From the IMG/VR virus record IMGVR_UViG_3300017971_000307, positions 1-61,015 of that record: a stretch of 61,015 nucleotides of DNA, one strand, 5' to 3'. Each line of letters begins with the position of its first letter. Within the stretch, counting starts at the first letter, position 1. Under the pieces are notes generated by a model. It made no database searches. It saw only the letters and a list, made by a program, of their open reading frames with translations, and was not told the origin of the DNA. A program made the translations under genes and the position numbers. This document shows, piece by piece, positions 31,873 through 40,882 of this stretch. Origin of the DNA: a virus.

Positions 31873-32781
31873 ATGTTAACACCTGGTATAGATGAATTTA
31901 GACAAAGATATTCAGGGAGATATTTCGGAAAATATAGAGGTGTTGTTGTTAAGGTTGGTGAAGATGATAGGAAATTGATTAGGATAACAACTCGAGTACC
32001 AGTCATTTTGGGTGATCAGGAGTTAGGGTGGGCATTACCTTCAGATGGTGGTGGATTAAGAAACGGTCGTGTATGGGCACCAAGCCCAAATGATTTTGTA
32101 TGGATTGAATTTGAAGAGGGGGATCCAAGTAGACCAATATGGAGTCATGGCCCATGGGGTAATAGAGATAATGAATCTATGCTTCCCAAGCATGCTCGAG
32201 GTGAAACCGAAGAGATAGATGAGAAGATCAGAAATGTTGGGATAATAAATCCATCTACATTTGCCGGTGAATATCCAAATGTGAAGATAATGCGATCCGT
32301 ATCTGGACACCTTTTAGAATTTGATGACACAGAAAATGAACAACGTGTGCAACTTGCACATAATAATGGTTCTAGAATTGAAATGTTAGCTGATGAATCA
32401 GTTGAATTTGTGACAAAAGGTGAATTGAGACAATTTATTTCTGAAGCAATGAAAATAGAGGTAATAAAGGCACTCGAGGTTTTATCTCACGAAGCATCAA
32501 CTTTTGAATCAGAAGATACAACAACGATAAAATCTGCTGGTGGTGAAATACTTATGAATTCATCATCATCACCAGCAGTTCAAGTCGGTGGTTCTGGAGC
32601 AACTGAACCATTTGTAAAAGGAAACAAGTGGAGTTCATTGATGAATGATTTATTAACTCTTCTAGCAAGACATACTCATGTAGCCACACCACCAACTGGT
32701 GTTCCGGTTGAAGCAAGTGAATTTTTAGCTCTTATTTTACAGCTTGCTGATTCATTAAGTGATTATCTTAAATCAAAATAA
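31873..32781 (+). CDS. baseplate spike protein (gp5/gpV/VgrG-like)
   Basis: The product is 302 aa. The OB-fold region is clear: YRGVVVKVGEDDRKLIRI, LGWALPSDGG, VWAPSPNDFVWIEFEEGDPSRPIWSHGPWG. Then a beta-helical stretch (MRSVSGHLLEFDDTE...RIEML) and a helical C-terminus follow. This is the OB-fold plus short needle of phage spikes. No lysozyme domain is fused, unlike T4 gp5. Confidence 0.88.
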   Translation: MLTPGIDEFRQRYSGRYFGKYRGVVVKVGEDDRKLIRITTRVPVILGDQELGWALPSDGGGLRNGRVWAPSPNDFVWIEFEEGDPSRPIWSHGPWGNRDNESMLPKHARGETEEIDEKIRNVGIINPSTFAGEYPNVKIMRSVSGHLLEFDDTENEQRVQLAHNNGSRIEMLADESVEFVTKGELRQFISEAMKIEVIKALEVLSHEASTFESEDTTTIKSAGGEILMNSSSSPAVQVGGSGATEPFVKGNKWSSLMNDLLTLLARHTHVATPPTGVPVEASEFLALILQLADSLSDYLKSK

Positions 32782-32969
32782 ATCAATTCAAAAAAAAATG
32801 GAAGGACCCTATACATTGTATGGTTTGAGTAGGATGGCTAATGTATAGGGCTTTGTGAAGTGATTTTTTGAATATTAAACGTAAGAAATTTATACAACAA
32901 TAAATTAAATGAGTCAATAAAATATTTTGTGTTTATGTGAACGTCTTTATTAAGATGATATAGTTATGT
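32782..32969. other. 188-bp intergenic region with hairpin
   Basis: The gap between the spike and the gp25 gene. It holds an A run (32792-32799), the inverted repeat 32807-32850 with the shared 14-nt motif, and an AT-rich tail. No ribosome-binding site is seen before the following ATG. Confidence 0.7.
32807..32850. repeat. 11-bp inverted repeat with conserved loop motif
   Basis: CCCTATACATT (32807-32817) pairs perfectly with AATGTATAGGG (32840-32850). The 22-nt loop contains TATGGTTTGAGTAG (32819-32832), which recurs at 46024-46037. In both places AGGGCT follows 28-29 nt from the start of the motif. It is not a clean terminator on the plus strand because no T run follows. On the minus strand a T run does follow, but there is no leftward gene here. 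Confidence 0.75.
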
Positions 32970-33353
32970 ATGGCAAGTTCAACACCAAAAGGTATTTCTT
33001 TTCCTTTTAGATTCACAAATTCTGGTGGTGTGAAGAAATCAGAAGGTGTCAATAAAGTTGTCGATAATATGATAGCACTTGCTTTAGCAAATAAAGGCGA
33101 ACGTGTTGTTAGAGGTGACGTTGGCACAATAGGTTATTCTTTGGTTTTAAGAAATTTCACCGATGATGAATCATTGGGTATTATCAGAGATGTAATTCGC
33201 GAAGCTTTAACTAAATATGAACGTCGTGCATTTATAAGGTCTATTAGGATTTTTACTGAAGATACCAAAGATGGTAGAGGAACTTTTTTGGATATTGGTT
33301 TTATTTACAAAGAAACTGGTGAAGTTTCATCATTTAAAAAACAAATAGCTTAG
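32970..33353 (+). CDS. baseplate wedge protein gp25-like
   Basis: The product is 127 aa of the GPW/gp25 family: PKGISFPFRFTNSGGVKKSEG, MIALALANKGERVVRGDVGT, TKYERRAFIRSIRI. It starts sheath polymerisation at the baseplate. The ATG at 32970 has no visible Shine-Dalgarno. It is the first gene after the 188-bp gap. Confidence 0.88.
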   Translation: MASSTPKGISFPFRFTNSGGVKKSEGVNKVVDNMIALALANKGERVVRGDVGTIGYSLVLRNFTDDESLGIIRDVIREALTKYERRAFIRSIRIFTEDTKDGRGTFLDIGFIYKETGEVSSFKKQIA

Positions 33354-33362
33354 GGGTTTAAA

Positions 33363-33530
33363 ATGCCTAGAAAGAATAAAGCAACTCGAGAAGATTTACA
33401 AAAAGCACTTGAGCTTGGAATTGAGTCATCAAATCCTTTTAAAAAGCCAATCGAAAAACTTAGTGATCTTCTTCATGAAAACAGAGATTCTGGATCAATG
33501 TTTACACCTGCACATCGCACTAAGAGGTAA
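33363..33530 (+). CDS. 55-aa hypothetical protein between gp25 and J genes
   Basis: The frame starts MPRKNKATREDLQKALELG after TAGGGGTTTAAA and ends AHRTKR at the TAA 33528-33530, 2 bp before the next ATG. It is helical and basic. It is too short for most gene callers, but the ribosome-binding site and tight fit between two baseplate genes support it. It may be a small baseplate component. Confidence 0.65.
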   Translation: MPRKNKATREDLQKALELGIESSNPFKKPIEKLSDLLHENRDSGSMFTPAHRTKR

Positions 33531-33532
33531 AA

Positions 33533-35284
33533 ATGCCAACAGTAACCACATTATCAGGGTTTACTGTTTCAATAGACCTTGGGACAAGAGACTTCGAGGG
33601 ATTTCGTTTTGACGCTTTGGAATTAGCTGATTCCATTGCTGTAGACTGGAACGATCGATCCGAAGCTGATCCTGGTGTTACTCTTACAGAACTTATGGCT
33701 TTTATGATGGACAACTTATCTTATTATCAAGATAGGTGTGCAAATGAAGCCTTTTTTCCAAGTGCTGTACAAAGAAGATCTATCATTAAACATACGCAAC
33801 ACATCGGATACACATTAAGTCCAAACACAAGTGCAAGCGTAGAATTAACTTTCGTAACAAATGCCTCTGGAACAATTCCAGCAAATGAACGTATAACCGT
33901 TGATACATCAGATGGTTCTGATCCAAATACGTTTGAACTTGAAAGCGATTTTGTTTCAACTGGTGCTGGAACTTATACTGGTGTGATTGCTCTCAATGGC
34001 ATAACGACAAGTGAAACGATTGGTTCTAGTAATGGAACAGCAGATCAAAAATTCCCATTAACAGATTCACCATTGACAAGAAATCCAGATGGAAGTTGGA
34101 GTTTAAAAGTATATGTAGCTGAAGGTGGACCAGCTGTTTTATGGGAAAGGGTTGATAATTTTAATCTCAGTGAACCACTTGATAAACATTACAGAGTTGA
34201 TATTGATGAAAATGATTATGCAGACGTTGTTTTCGGCGACGGTGTTAATGGAAAAATTCCTGCTTCAGGGACGAATAATATAACCTCTACGTACAGAACT
34301 GGCGGAGGTCTTTCGGGTAACTCTGTTGGTGTTGATAAATTAACACAATTAAATGGTAGCTATCCATTTATTGATTCTGTGACAAATCCTGAGCAACCAA
34401 CCGGTGGACAAGATAAAGAATCCAATGAAGAAGCGAAAGAGAATGCGCCTCTTTCTATTGCGGCAAATGATCGTGGTGTATCACATCCTGATTATGTCGC
34501 TCTAGCAAAAGAAGTACCAGGTGTTTCTCAGGCTGTTGCTCAGAATGGAGATGGCGTATATATAGAAGAAGTTATTATCTCGAGTACTGGAAGTAATCCT
34601 GTTCCTACTGGTGATTGGGATCCATATTTGGAAACAGGATCTGGAATAATTGGTAATGTCGGTTTGTATATCAATGAACGAAAAAGTACTCCTGTTATAC
34701 TTTATGTATTACCATGTCAGGTTTTTGAAATAATAATCGATTTTACTGTTTATCTTTTCAATAATTATAGCAGAAGTGATGTTCAGCGTGCTATAGAAGA
34801 TGCAGTAACAGAAGCATTTGATGTTAATAATTTAAGGTTAGGTCAACAAGTTCCTGTTTCGCTACTATGTGATACAGTTGAAGATGTTGCTGGTGTTGAT
34901 TATTTAACAGTTAATAGATTCCAGAGACAACCATATTCAAGATTGAAGAAATCATTATCTGATATTACTTTTGATCCTATTACCGTTAACCAAAATACAC
35001 TTAGAGATAGATGGACTGTAAGATTTACTTCTTCAACTAATTTCACTGTTGAGGGTTATAGCACTGGTCAACAAATCGGAACTGGAACAATTGGTACAAC
35101 ATATACAACAGATAATGGTGGATTGAGTTTTCTTGTGAATGCAGGAACAATATCACCCAGTGCTGGAGATAGATGGGAAATATTGACTAGTCCATATGTT
35201 GGAAACATGGATCCTGATTTTGATGAATTAGGCAAATTACTTGCTGACACGTTTACGTTTACGATTATTGGAGGACAAGGTTAA
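33533..35284 (+). CDS. baseplate wedge protein J-like (gp6)
   Basis: The product is 583 aa. It shows the J-family landmarks: GFRFDALELADSIAVDWNDRSEADPGVTLTELMAFMMDNLSYYQDRCANEAF, VVFGDGVNGKIP, NAPLSIAANDRGVSHPDYVALAKEVPGVSQA, and the late KPLSDITFDP-like region. It would make the inner wedge. It is longer than P2 J (302) because of extra beta domains in its C-terminal half. Confidence 0.9.
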   Translation: MPTVTTLSGFTVSIDLGTRDFEGFRFDALELADSIAVDWNDRSEADPGVTLTELMAFMMDNLSYYQDRCANEAFFPSAVQRRSIIKHTQHIGYTLSPNTSASVELTFVTNASGTIPANERITVDTSDGSDPNTFELESDFVSTGAGTYTGVIALNGITTSETIGSSNGTADQKFPLTDSPLTRNPDGSWSLKVYVAEGGPAVLWERVDNFNLSEPLDKHYRVDIDENDYADVVFGDGVNGKIPASGTNNITSTYRTGGGLSGNSVGVDKLTQLNGSYPFIDSVTNPEQPTGGQDKESNEEAKENAPLSIAANDRGVSHPDYVALAKEVPGVSQAVAQNGDGVYIEEVIISSTGSNPVPTGDWDPYLETGSGIIGNVGLYINERKSTPVILYVLPCQVFEIIIDFTVYLFNNYSRSDVQRAIEDAVTEAFDVNNLRLGQQVPVSLLCDTVEDVAGVDYLTVNRFQRQPYSRLKKSLSDITFDPITVNQNTLRDRWTVRFTSSTNFTVEGYSTGQQIGTGTIGTTYTTDNGGLSFLVNAGTISPSAGDRWEILTSPYVGNMDPDFDELGKLLADTFTFTIIGGQG

Positions 35285-35880
35285 TGAGTAGCGATAGACG
35301 TAAAGAATCTATAACCAACAAAATAACGCCTATACCAACTAGCGACATTGATGTTATCAGTAAAAATTTGCAAAAAACAGCTAGTGCAGTAACCATTATG
35401 GGTGCAAACATAGATGTTATAAAAAATGACATATTACCACCTATGGCAAAAACGACTCAAGAGACAAAAGAAGGTCTACTCAGATTAGAAGGAAGAGTTA
35501 ATTCTATCGAGAATAAAGGTCATTATTGTCTTGAGTCTGAAAAACATAACAAACATGAAAATAAATTATCATCTATCTCAACTCAACAAAAAAACACCAG
35601 TAAACTCCTATGGTCATTTATAGGTGTTTTTTCAATAATATGTAGCGCAGTATTCAGTTTTGCTTTCATGACGCAAAGTGTTTCAGCAAAAAATTCTACA
35701 GAAATAAACAATAATTACAAAAATATAAAAAGAAATGAATTGGATATAAAAAGTCTAGAAAAATCACAAAATCGCAATAATAAGATATGGAATAATAACG
35801 GTGATTCTACTTTAACAAAAGGCGAAAGAGAAATGATATTGATGATTTTGAACAGTGAAAAAAAAAGATCATCAGAGTGA
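35284..35880 (+). CDS. single-pass membrane/coiled-coil protein
   Basis: The product is 198 aa. A helical region with coiled-coil character (residues 20-105) is followed by one membrane segment (about 108-130; SFIGVFSIICSAVFSFAFM) and another helical, Lys/Asn-rich tail. The place between J and fibre genes is unusual for a membrane protein. Spanin, superinfection exclusion and tail-associated roles are all conceivable. No family recognised. Start overlaps J's stop by one base. Confidence 0.65.
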   Translation: MSSDRRKESITNKITPIPTSDIDVISKNLQKTASAVTIMGANIDVIKNDILPPMAKTTQETKEGLLRLEGRVNSIENKGHYCLESEKHNKHENKLSSISTQQKNTSKLLWSFIGVFSIICSAVFSFAFMTQSVSAKNSTEINNNYKNIKRNELDIKSLEKSQNRNNKIWNNNGDSTLTKGEREMILMILNSEKKRSSE

Positions 35881-35892
35881 ATGGAGCTTTAA

Positions 35893-36051
35893 ATGGCTTA
35901 TGGAATAGACGAATATGGTACTAGCTATTATGGTGGTACTCCAGTTATAGAGCCAATTATCATTCGAGACTTGGTTGATGCAGATATAGAAATCAATGAC
36001 GGTATTTATAGGGTTGAAGTAGAAGAAAATTACAATGTCACAATCGGATAA
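35893..36051 (+). CDS. 52-aa hypothetical protein
   Basis: The product begins MAYGIDEYGTSYYGG and ends ENYNVTIG, beta-rich and acidic. The start YG...YG-SYYGG motif resembles the first residues of the tail protein at 39010 (MSYGSGAYG), a feature common at the N-termini of some baseplate and fibre proteins. Ribosome-binding site TGGAGCTTTAA. Function unknown; likely a structural accessory. Confidence 0.65.
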   Translation: MAYGIDEYGTSYYGGTPVIEPIIIRDLVDADIEINDGIYRVEVEENYNVTIG

Positions 36052-36074
36052 ATTATTTTTTGTAGAGGTAAATT

Positions 36075-36404
36075 ATGGCGAGATTTAACATAAAAAGAAA
36101 CGATACTTTACCTTCTATAACTGCGACAGTAAAAGACTCTAGTGGTAATGCCGTTGATTTAACCGGTGCAACTGTAAAATTCTTAATGTATAGAGAAGGA
36201 ACAGAAAAAGTTAATGATTCTGCAATAATAAAATCTCCTCCAACTGATGGTATTGTTAGATATGATTGGAAAACTGGTGATACAGACACAGAAGGTGAAT
36301 ACAAGGCAGAATTTGAAATTGATTTTGGTGCTAGTGGAAAATTCACAGCACCGAATAACACGTATATTTTCGTAAAAGTTTACGAAGATTTAGATAATGC
36401 ATAG
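36075..36404 (+). CDS. BppU-like N-terminal domain protein
   Basis: The product is 109 aa with an Ig/BppU-like layout: FNIKRNDTLPSITATVKDSSGNAVDLTGATVKFLMY, GIVRYDWKTGDTDTEGEYKAEFEI. The single beta-sandwich is known from baseplate upper proteins that attach receptor-binding parts. Here it is stand-alone. Ribosome-binding site AGAGGTAAATT. Confidence 0.8.
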   Translation: MARFNIKRNDTLPSITATVKDSSGNAVDLTGATVKFLMYREGTEKVNDSAIIKSPPTDGIVRYDWKTGDTDTEGEYKAEFEIDFGASGKFTAPNNTYIFVKVYEDLDNA

Positions 36405-36412
36405 GGTTTGAC

Positions 36413-37270
36413 ATGGCTTTAACAATACAAATAGCTATAGATGTGACAGGAGAAACAGCTGGAACACCAGGTGTTGCCAGAGATTTTACTTATGCAAAAT
36501 TGGGTACAGCACCAACAGTTACATTTCGTTTAGGTGATGTAACAGGTGTCAATTCATATTCGTGGCAGTTTGTTGATATTCCATCTGGTTCATCAGCTGT
36601 ATTATCATCATCAACAGCTGCACAACCAACTTTTACTCCTGATCTTGATGGAACCTATCTTGTACAATGTACGGTCAATGAAGGCGAAACCTATGCACGA
36701 AATGCAATTGCATTTAGAACACAATTTAAAAATTTCAGAAAACCAGCTGCTGGTGAAACTGTCGAATTTGATACTGTAAAAGGATGGCAAATAGCGTTAA
36801 ATGAATTATTCGACTTAATTGATGTAGCAATAGATTTTGATGCTGATGCAGTACATGTAAACCTACCAAGCGAAATAAATGCTATTACTGAAAAAATAAA
36901 TCCATCCGATGCTGATGTTGTTGTAATAGAAGATTCTGCTGATAGTTATAATAAAAAAAGGATGAGACTTGATAATATAAGAAGGTCGCCTTCAAAAATT
37001 AGAACAATAAATTCAAATGATAGTATTCTTATTACTAATGAAACTATTTTACTTGATGGTAGTTCAAATTCTGTAACTGCAACATTACCAACAGCCGTTG
37101 GATATAGTGGTTATAGTCTTGAAATAAAAGCTATATCAATTGGTACAACATACACCGTTGAACTTGATACAACTGGTGCAGAAACAATAGATAGTGAATC
37201 ATCATATACTTTTATAGAGAATGAGTCTGTAAAAGTTAAATCAGATGGTTCAAATTGGTTTATTTTCTAA
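36413..37270 (+). CDS. Ig-like tail/baseplate protein
   Basis: The product is 285 aa. Residues 30-100 form an Ig/PKD-type domain (SYSWQFVDIPSGSSAVLSS...DLDGTYLVQCTV). The C-terminal half is beta-rich with a pattern (ILITNETILLDGSSNSVTATLP) seen in many phage fibre C-terminal domains. It probably decorates the baseplate or fibres. 9 bp after the BppU-like gene. Confidence 0.75.
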   Translation: MALTIQIAIDVTGETAGTPGVARDFTYAKLGTAPTVTFRLGDVTGVNSYSWQFVDIPSGSSAVLSSSTAAQPTFTPDLDGTYLVQCTVNEGETYARNAIAFRTQFKNFRKPAAGETVEFDTVKGWQIALNELFDLIDVAIDFDADAVHVNLPSEINAITEKINPSDADVVVIEDSADSYNKKRMRLDNIRRSPSKIRTINSNDSILITNETILLDGSSNSVTATLPTAVGYSGYSLEIKAISIGTTYTVELDTTGAETIDSESSYTFIENESVKVKSDGSNWFIF

Positions 37271-37279
37271 GGTGGTAAA

Positions 37280-38992
37280 ATGTCACACAACAAAAAAGTA
37301 ATAAGATATTATGATAAAATAGCAGATTTAGAAAGACCAAATAATTTCGATTCTAACATATGTCAAGTTGGCGGATATGCTTCAATAAATGATGGTGGTG
37401 GAGGTACCTTTATATGGGATAAAGATGCTTTGCTTGCTGAAGATGATGGTGGAACAATTATATCTCCTGATAGTGGTGCAACTGGATTGTGGAAACGTGT
37501 CTATAGTGGACATATGAATGTGAAATGGTTTGGCGCTAAAGGAGATGATTTAAATGATGATACTACAGCCATTCAAGCTGCGTTAAATGGTGATGCTAGA
37601 TCTGTATTCTTCCCACAAGGAACATATAGGATAAGTACTGATATTACCTTGGGTAGTTATATTGATATCATAGCTGATAAAGATGCAAAAATTTACAGAA
37701 ATGTAGATGGATCTGGTGATATTTTTTCTGCTGATAATGAAAATGATATTCGCATAAATGGATTAATTATAGAGGGTTCAGTTTCAATTGTAACTGATAC
37801 TGATACTGTAAAAGGTATCGATTTTGATAATTGTTCCAATATATGGATCGAAGATTGTAAGATTCTACATTGCTCTGAATGTATAGAAATAAATTTTAGT
37901 GATAAAATATGGATTAAAAATTGTGATATTTATGAATTTAGTAATATAGGAATAACGTGTTCTAGATCAGCTTCATGGCATATTCTTGGTAATGTTGTTA
38001 GAGATTGTTTTGGTCAAAGTCAAAATTATTGTATTACATGCACAGGTCAAAGTGGAGATCAAAAAGAATGTGTTATTTCTAATAATACACTTTTAGACAA
38101 TCCATCTTGGTCTGCGATTATGATACATGATACCTATGATGTTCGGGTCATAGGTAATATTATGAAAAATGTAAGGAATGGAATTGATTTTGGTCATCTA
38201 ACTAGTGGGAACGATGTAGAGTGTATTATTATTGCTAACAACTATATTGAAGGTGCAACAGTTGATTTTTCTACTGGAAAAAATTGTGGTATTTATGTAT
38301 ATGGTGTGCCAGGTAAAAACTGTAAAAATGTAACGATAACAGGAAACGTTGTTCGTGCATTTAATAAATTTGGTGGACCGTCAACACCAGCAGGTGGCAT
38401 AGGTTTAGGTTTTATTGACAGATTAACTGTTGTTGGAAATTCAATTTATGATGTTGATTCAGCAGGCAATTCGAGAGCCGCTGGTATATGTATATTTTTT
38501 GATTTGAATAGTGCAACAATAAGTAATAATGCAATGGAAGATTGTGTTAATGGTGTACATTGTTTTAACTCACAATTGAATGATGTTGTATTTTCTGGCA
38601 ATACTATTCGCAATTCAACCAGAGGATTTTGGCTAGATGGGGTAATTTCGAGTAGAAGTAAAATATTTGGTAATGAAATAAATGCTACAAATAAAATAAT
38701 TCATGCTGCCGTTGGAGGTTTGCAACCTATTCATGATATCAGATATCAGTCTGGAACAATAACAACAGCCATCGCTCCTGGTACAACATATTCAAATAAT
38801 GCGCCTATGTTTGGTGTTAGAGCTGGTGATCCTATTGGAGTTACTATTAATACATCTATTGTTGGTTTAATAATAACGGCTCATGTTAATGCTAATGATT
38901 CAATTGTATATCAAGCATATAATTCAACAGGAGGAACTATAAATTTAACCAATGAAGTATTTAGTGTTGTTCCAATAATTAGATCTACTTAA
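37280..38992 (+). CDS. pectate-lyase-like tailspike
   Basis: The product is 570 aa. The N-terminal part (about 1-85) is a head/neck domain, then NVKWFGAKGDDLNDDTTAIQAAL marks the start of the pectate-lyase-3-type right-handed beta-helix, with many parallel-beta rungs (residues 150-480, e.g. NIWIEDCKILHCSE, VTITGNVVRAFN). Such spikes recognise and often cleave host surface polysaccharide. Catalytic residues cannot be placed with certainty. Confidence 0.87.
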   Translation: MSHNKKVIRYYDKIADLERPNNFDSNICQVGGYASINDGGGGTFIWDKDALLAEDDGGTIISPDSGATGLWKRVYSGHMNVKWFGAKGDDLNDDTTAIQAALNGDARSVFFPQGTYRISTDITLGSYIDIIADKDAKIYRNVDGSGDIFSADNENDIRINGLIIEGSVSIVTDTDTVKGIDFDNCSNIWIEDCKILHCSECIEINFSDKIWIKNCDIYEFSNIGITCSRSASWHILGNVVRDCFGQSQNYCITCTGQSGDQKECVISNNTLLDNPSWSAIMIHDTYDVRVIGNIMKNVRNGIDFGHLTSGNDVECIIIANNYIEGATVDFSTGKNCGIYVYGVPGKNCKNVTITGNVVRAFNKFGGPSTPAGGIGLGFIDRLTVVGNSIYDVDSAGNSRAAGICIFFDLNSATISNNAMEDCVNGVHCFNSQLNDVVFSGNTIRNSTRGFWLDGVISSRSKIFGNEINATNKIIHAAVGGLQPIHDIRYQSGTITTAIAPGTTYSNNAPMFGVRAGDPIGVTINTSIVGLIITAHVNANDSIVYQAYNSTGGTINLTNEVFSVVPIIRST

Positions 38993-39009
38993 AGAAACAC
39001 AGGTGATTT

Positions 39010-40239
39010 ATGAGTTATGGTTCTGGTGCATATGGATTAATACCTTTTGGATCGACTCCGATACTTGGTCCTTCTGCAGTAAGGGAGATAGGTGATTTTC
39101 AATTTAATGTAAAAGCAAAAAGTGAAGGTTACACTATCCGTATTGAATGGAGTGTGCCATTGGTATCTGATGCACCAACATGGACAAGACGTATAAAAAT
39201 TCTACGTAAAAAAGGCGAATGGCCACAATCGTATGATGATTCTGGAGCTTCTATTGTTATTGATGATGTCTATCCAGCTATAGCTGAGGATTATTTTATT
39301 GATCAAACAGGTTTAGAAGCAGGTGTTATATATTACTATGCTCTTTTTGCAGAACGAAATGATGGAAATTGGATTAGTGATAAAATAGCAAATCGTGATT
39401 CTGCATATCCTTATGATAGATGGGGATTTGTGGAATATATGTATGATAGCTTACCTCGAGGTTATCGATCGGAAGATGTAGACGTTCAGCACTTGTACCA
39501 ATTCCTTTCTGTAATAGGAGCTATTTTTGATAATTCAAAAACAGATATTGAGAATTTGTTGACATTGTTTTCCATTGATGAAGTTCACGATGATCTGATT
39601 TATTTGATGGATCGCAAAGTAGGCTGGCCAACATGGCATGATGCAAATGGACTAAAACGTCGAGAAGATGCAGCTGAAGCAGTTGATTTTTACAAAATAA
39701 AAGGTCGTGCAGCTGCATATGATCAATTGTTATCTGGTATTAGCAGTTGGGATCTTACTGTTGTTGAGGGTTGGAAATATGTTTTATTTACGAATGGACT
39801 TTATAACTCAACTATTGTTGATACAACAAATCCAGATACGATAAGATTAATGGGCCGTATTGATGACATCAACAAATATATAAATGATTCTAATGGATGG
39901 CATAGTGTTTCTGGACTGGGATTTTTCCTAGAAGAGATTCCAGGTGTATCAGGTCCTATAACTTCTTCAATGATCGAAAGGTCATTTGAATTAATCGAAT
40001 GGAGCAAAGCTTCATATGTAACATATGGCTTAATATTTACACCTGTATCTGAAGAAGAAATAGCGGCAACAGATATCACGGATGAATATGAAGACATTTA
40101 TGGTTATTTATACGGTTCAACGATTGAAGAATTAAGTTATGAAACTAGCGATTTAGGTCTTTTTGTTACAAACGATTTAACCAAAACAACAAATACATTA
40201 ACCGACAGGATTTTCCATCCTGACATTAACTATATATAG
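39010..40239 (+). CDS. tail protein I-like (baseplate) protein
   Basis: The product is 409 aa. After the start (MSYGSGAYGL) comes an Fn3-like segment (YTIRIEWSVPLVSDAPTW, ADIIYYYAL-like). From about 140 the P2-I/tail-protein pattern is clear: LPRGYRSEDVDVQHLYQFLSVIGAIFDNSKTDIENLL, GWPTWHDANGLKRREDAAEAVDFYKIKGRAAAY. It links the wedge to the fibres. Confidence 0.85.
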   Translation: MSYGSGAYGLIPFGSTPILGPSAVREIGDFQFNVKAKSEGYTIRIEWSVPLVSDAPTWTRRIKILRKKGEWPQSYDDSGASIVIDDVYPAIAEDYFIDQTGLEAGVIYYYALFAERNDGNWISDKIANRDSAYPYDRWGFVEYMYDSLPRGYRSEDVDVQHLYQFLSVIGAIFDNSKTDIENLLTLFSIDEVHDDLIYLMDRKVGWPTWHDANGLKRREDAAEAVDFYKIKGRAAAYDQLLSGISSWDLTVVEGWKYVLFTNGLYNSTIVDTTNPDTIRLMGRIDDINKYINDSNGWHSVSGLGFFLEEIPGVSGPITSSMIERSFELIEWSKASYVTYGLIFTPVSEEEIAATDITDEYEDIYGYLYGSTIEELSYETSDLGLFVTNDLTKTTNTLTDRIFHPDINYI

Positions 40240-40250
40240 AGAGATAGAAT

Positions 40251-40871
40251 ATGATAACAGAAAAAATCAAAATGGCTACCGATAGTTATAAAGATAAAAT
40301 CATAAAGAAAGAGTTTAATGTATCTGATGATGACAATCACTGTTCGTTGCCAATAAAAATAAGTGGTGAATGGGAAGATACTTATTTTTACAAAGATGGA
40401 TCCAAGAAAACAAAAAAAGGTATAATTAAACCTAATCAGATTCAAAATACTTTCGCTGATTTATTGACTGCTTTGTGCAAAAGAGAAACAGGTTATGACG
40501 GTATTACTTATCTCGCAGTTGGTCGTGGTAATGTCACATGGGATTCATCAGCACCGAGTCAGCCATATTCTCAAACGACATTGGAAGATGAATTTTTTAG
40601 AAAAGCAATTCCTACAACAGATATTGTATGGGTCGATCCAGTAACAAATGTTCCAACTGGTGGAACACCGAGTTCTAAAATAGAAATAACAGCAACTTTG
40701 GCATATTCTGAAGCTAATGATACATTGAGAGAATTTGGTCTTTTCGGTGGAACAGCAACATCAACACTTGATTCAGGAGAAATGGTAAACTGGATCATAC
40801 ATAGTAGAATTGATAAAGACTCAAGTTTTGAGATTCAACGAAAAGTTAGAATCAAATTTGAGACTCGATAG
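40251..40871 (+). CDS. tail fibre-associated protein
   Basis: The product is 206 aa. NTFADLLTALCKRETGYDGITYLAVGRG and the later EANDTLREFGLFGG...MVNWIIHSRIDKD match a family of phage fibre-assembly/tail-knob proteins commonly found next to gpI. The last part is beta-rich. A receptor-binding or fibre-attachment role is likely. Confidence 0.75.
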   Translation: MITEKIKMATDSYKDKIIKKEFNVSDDDNHCSLPIKISGEWEDTYFYKDGSKKTKKGIIKPNQIQNTFADLLTALCKRETGYDGITYLAVGRGNVTWDSSAPSQPYSQTTLEDEFFRKAIPTTDIVWVDPVTNVPTGGTPSSKIEITATLAYSEANDTLREFGLFGGTATSTLDSGEMVNWIIHSRIDKDSSFEIQRKVRIKFETR

Positions 40872-40882
40872 GAGGAATAGGA

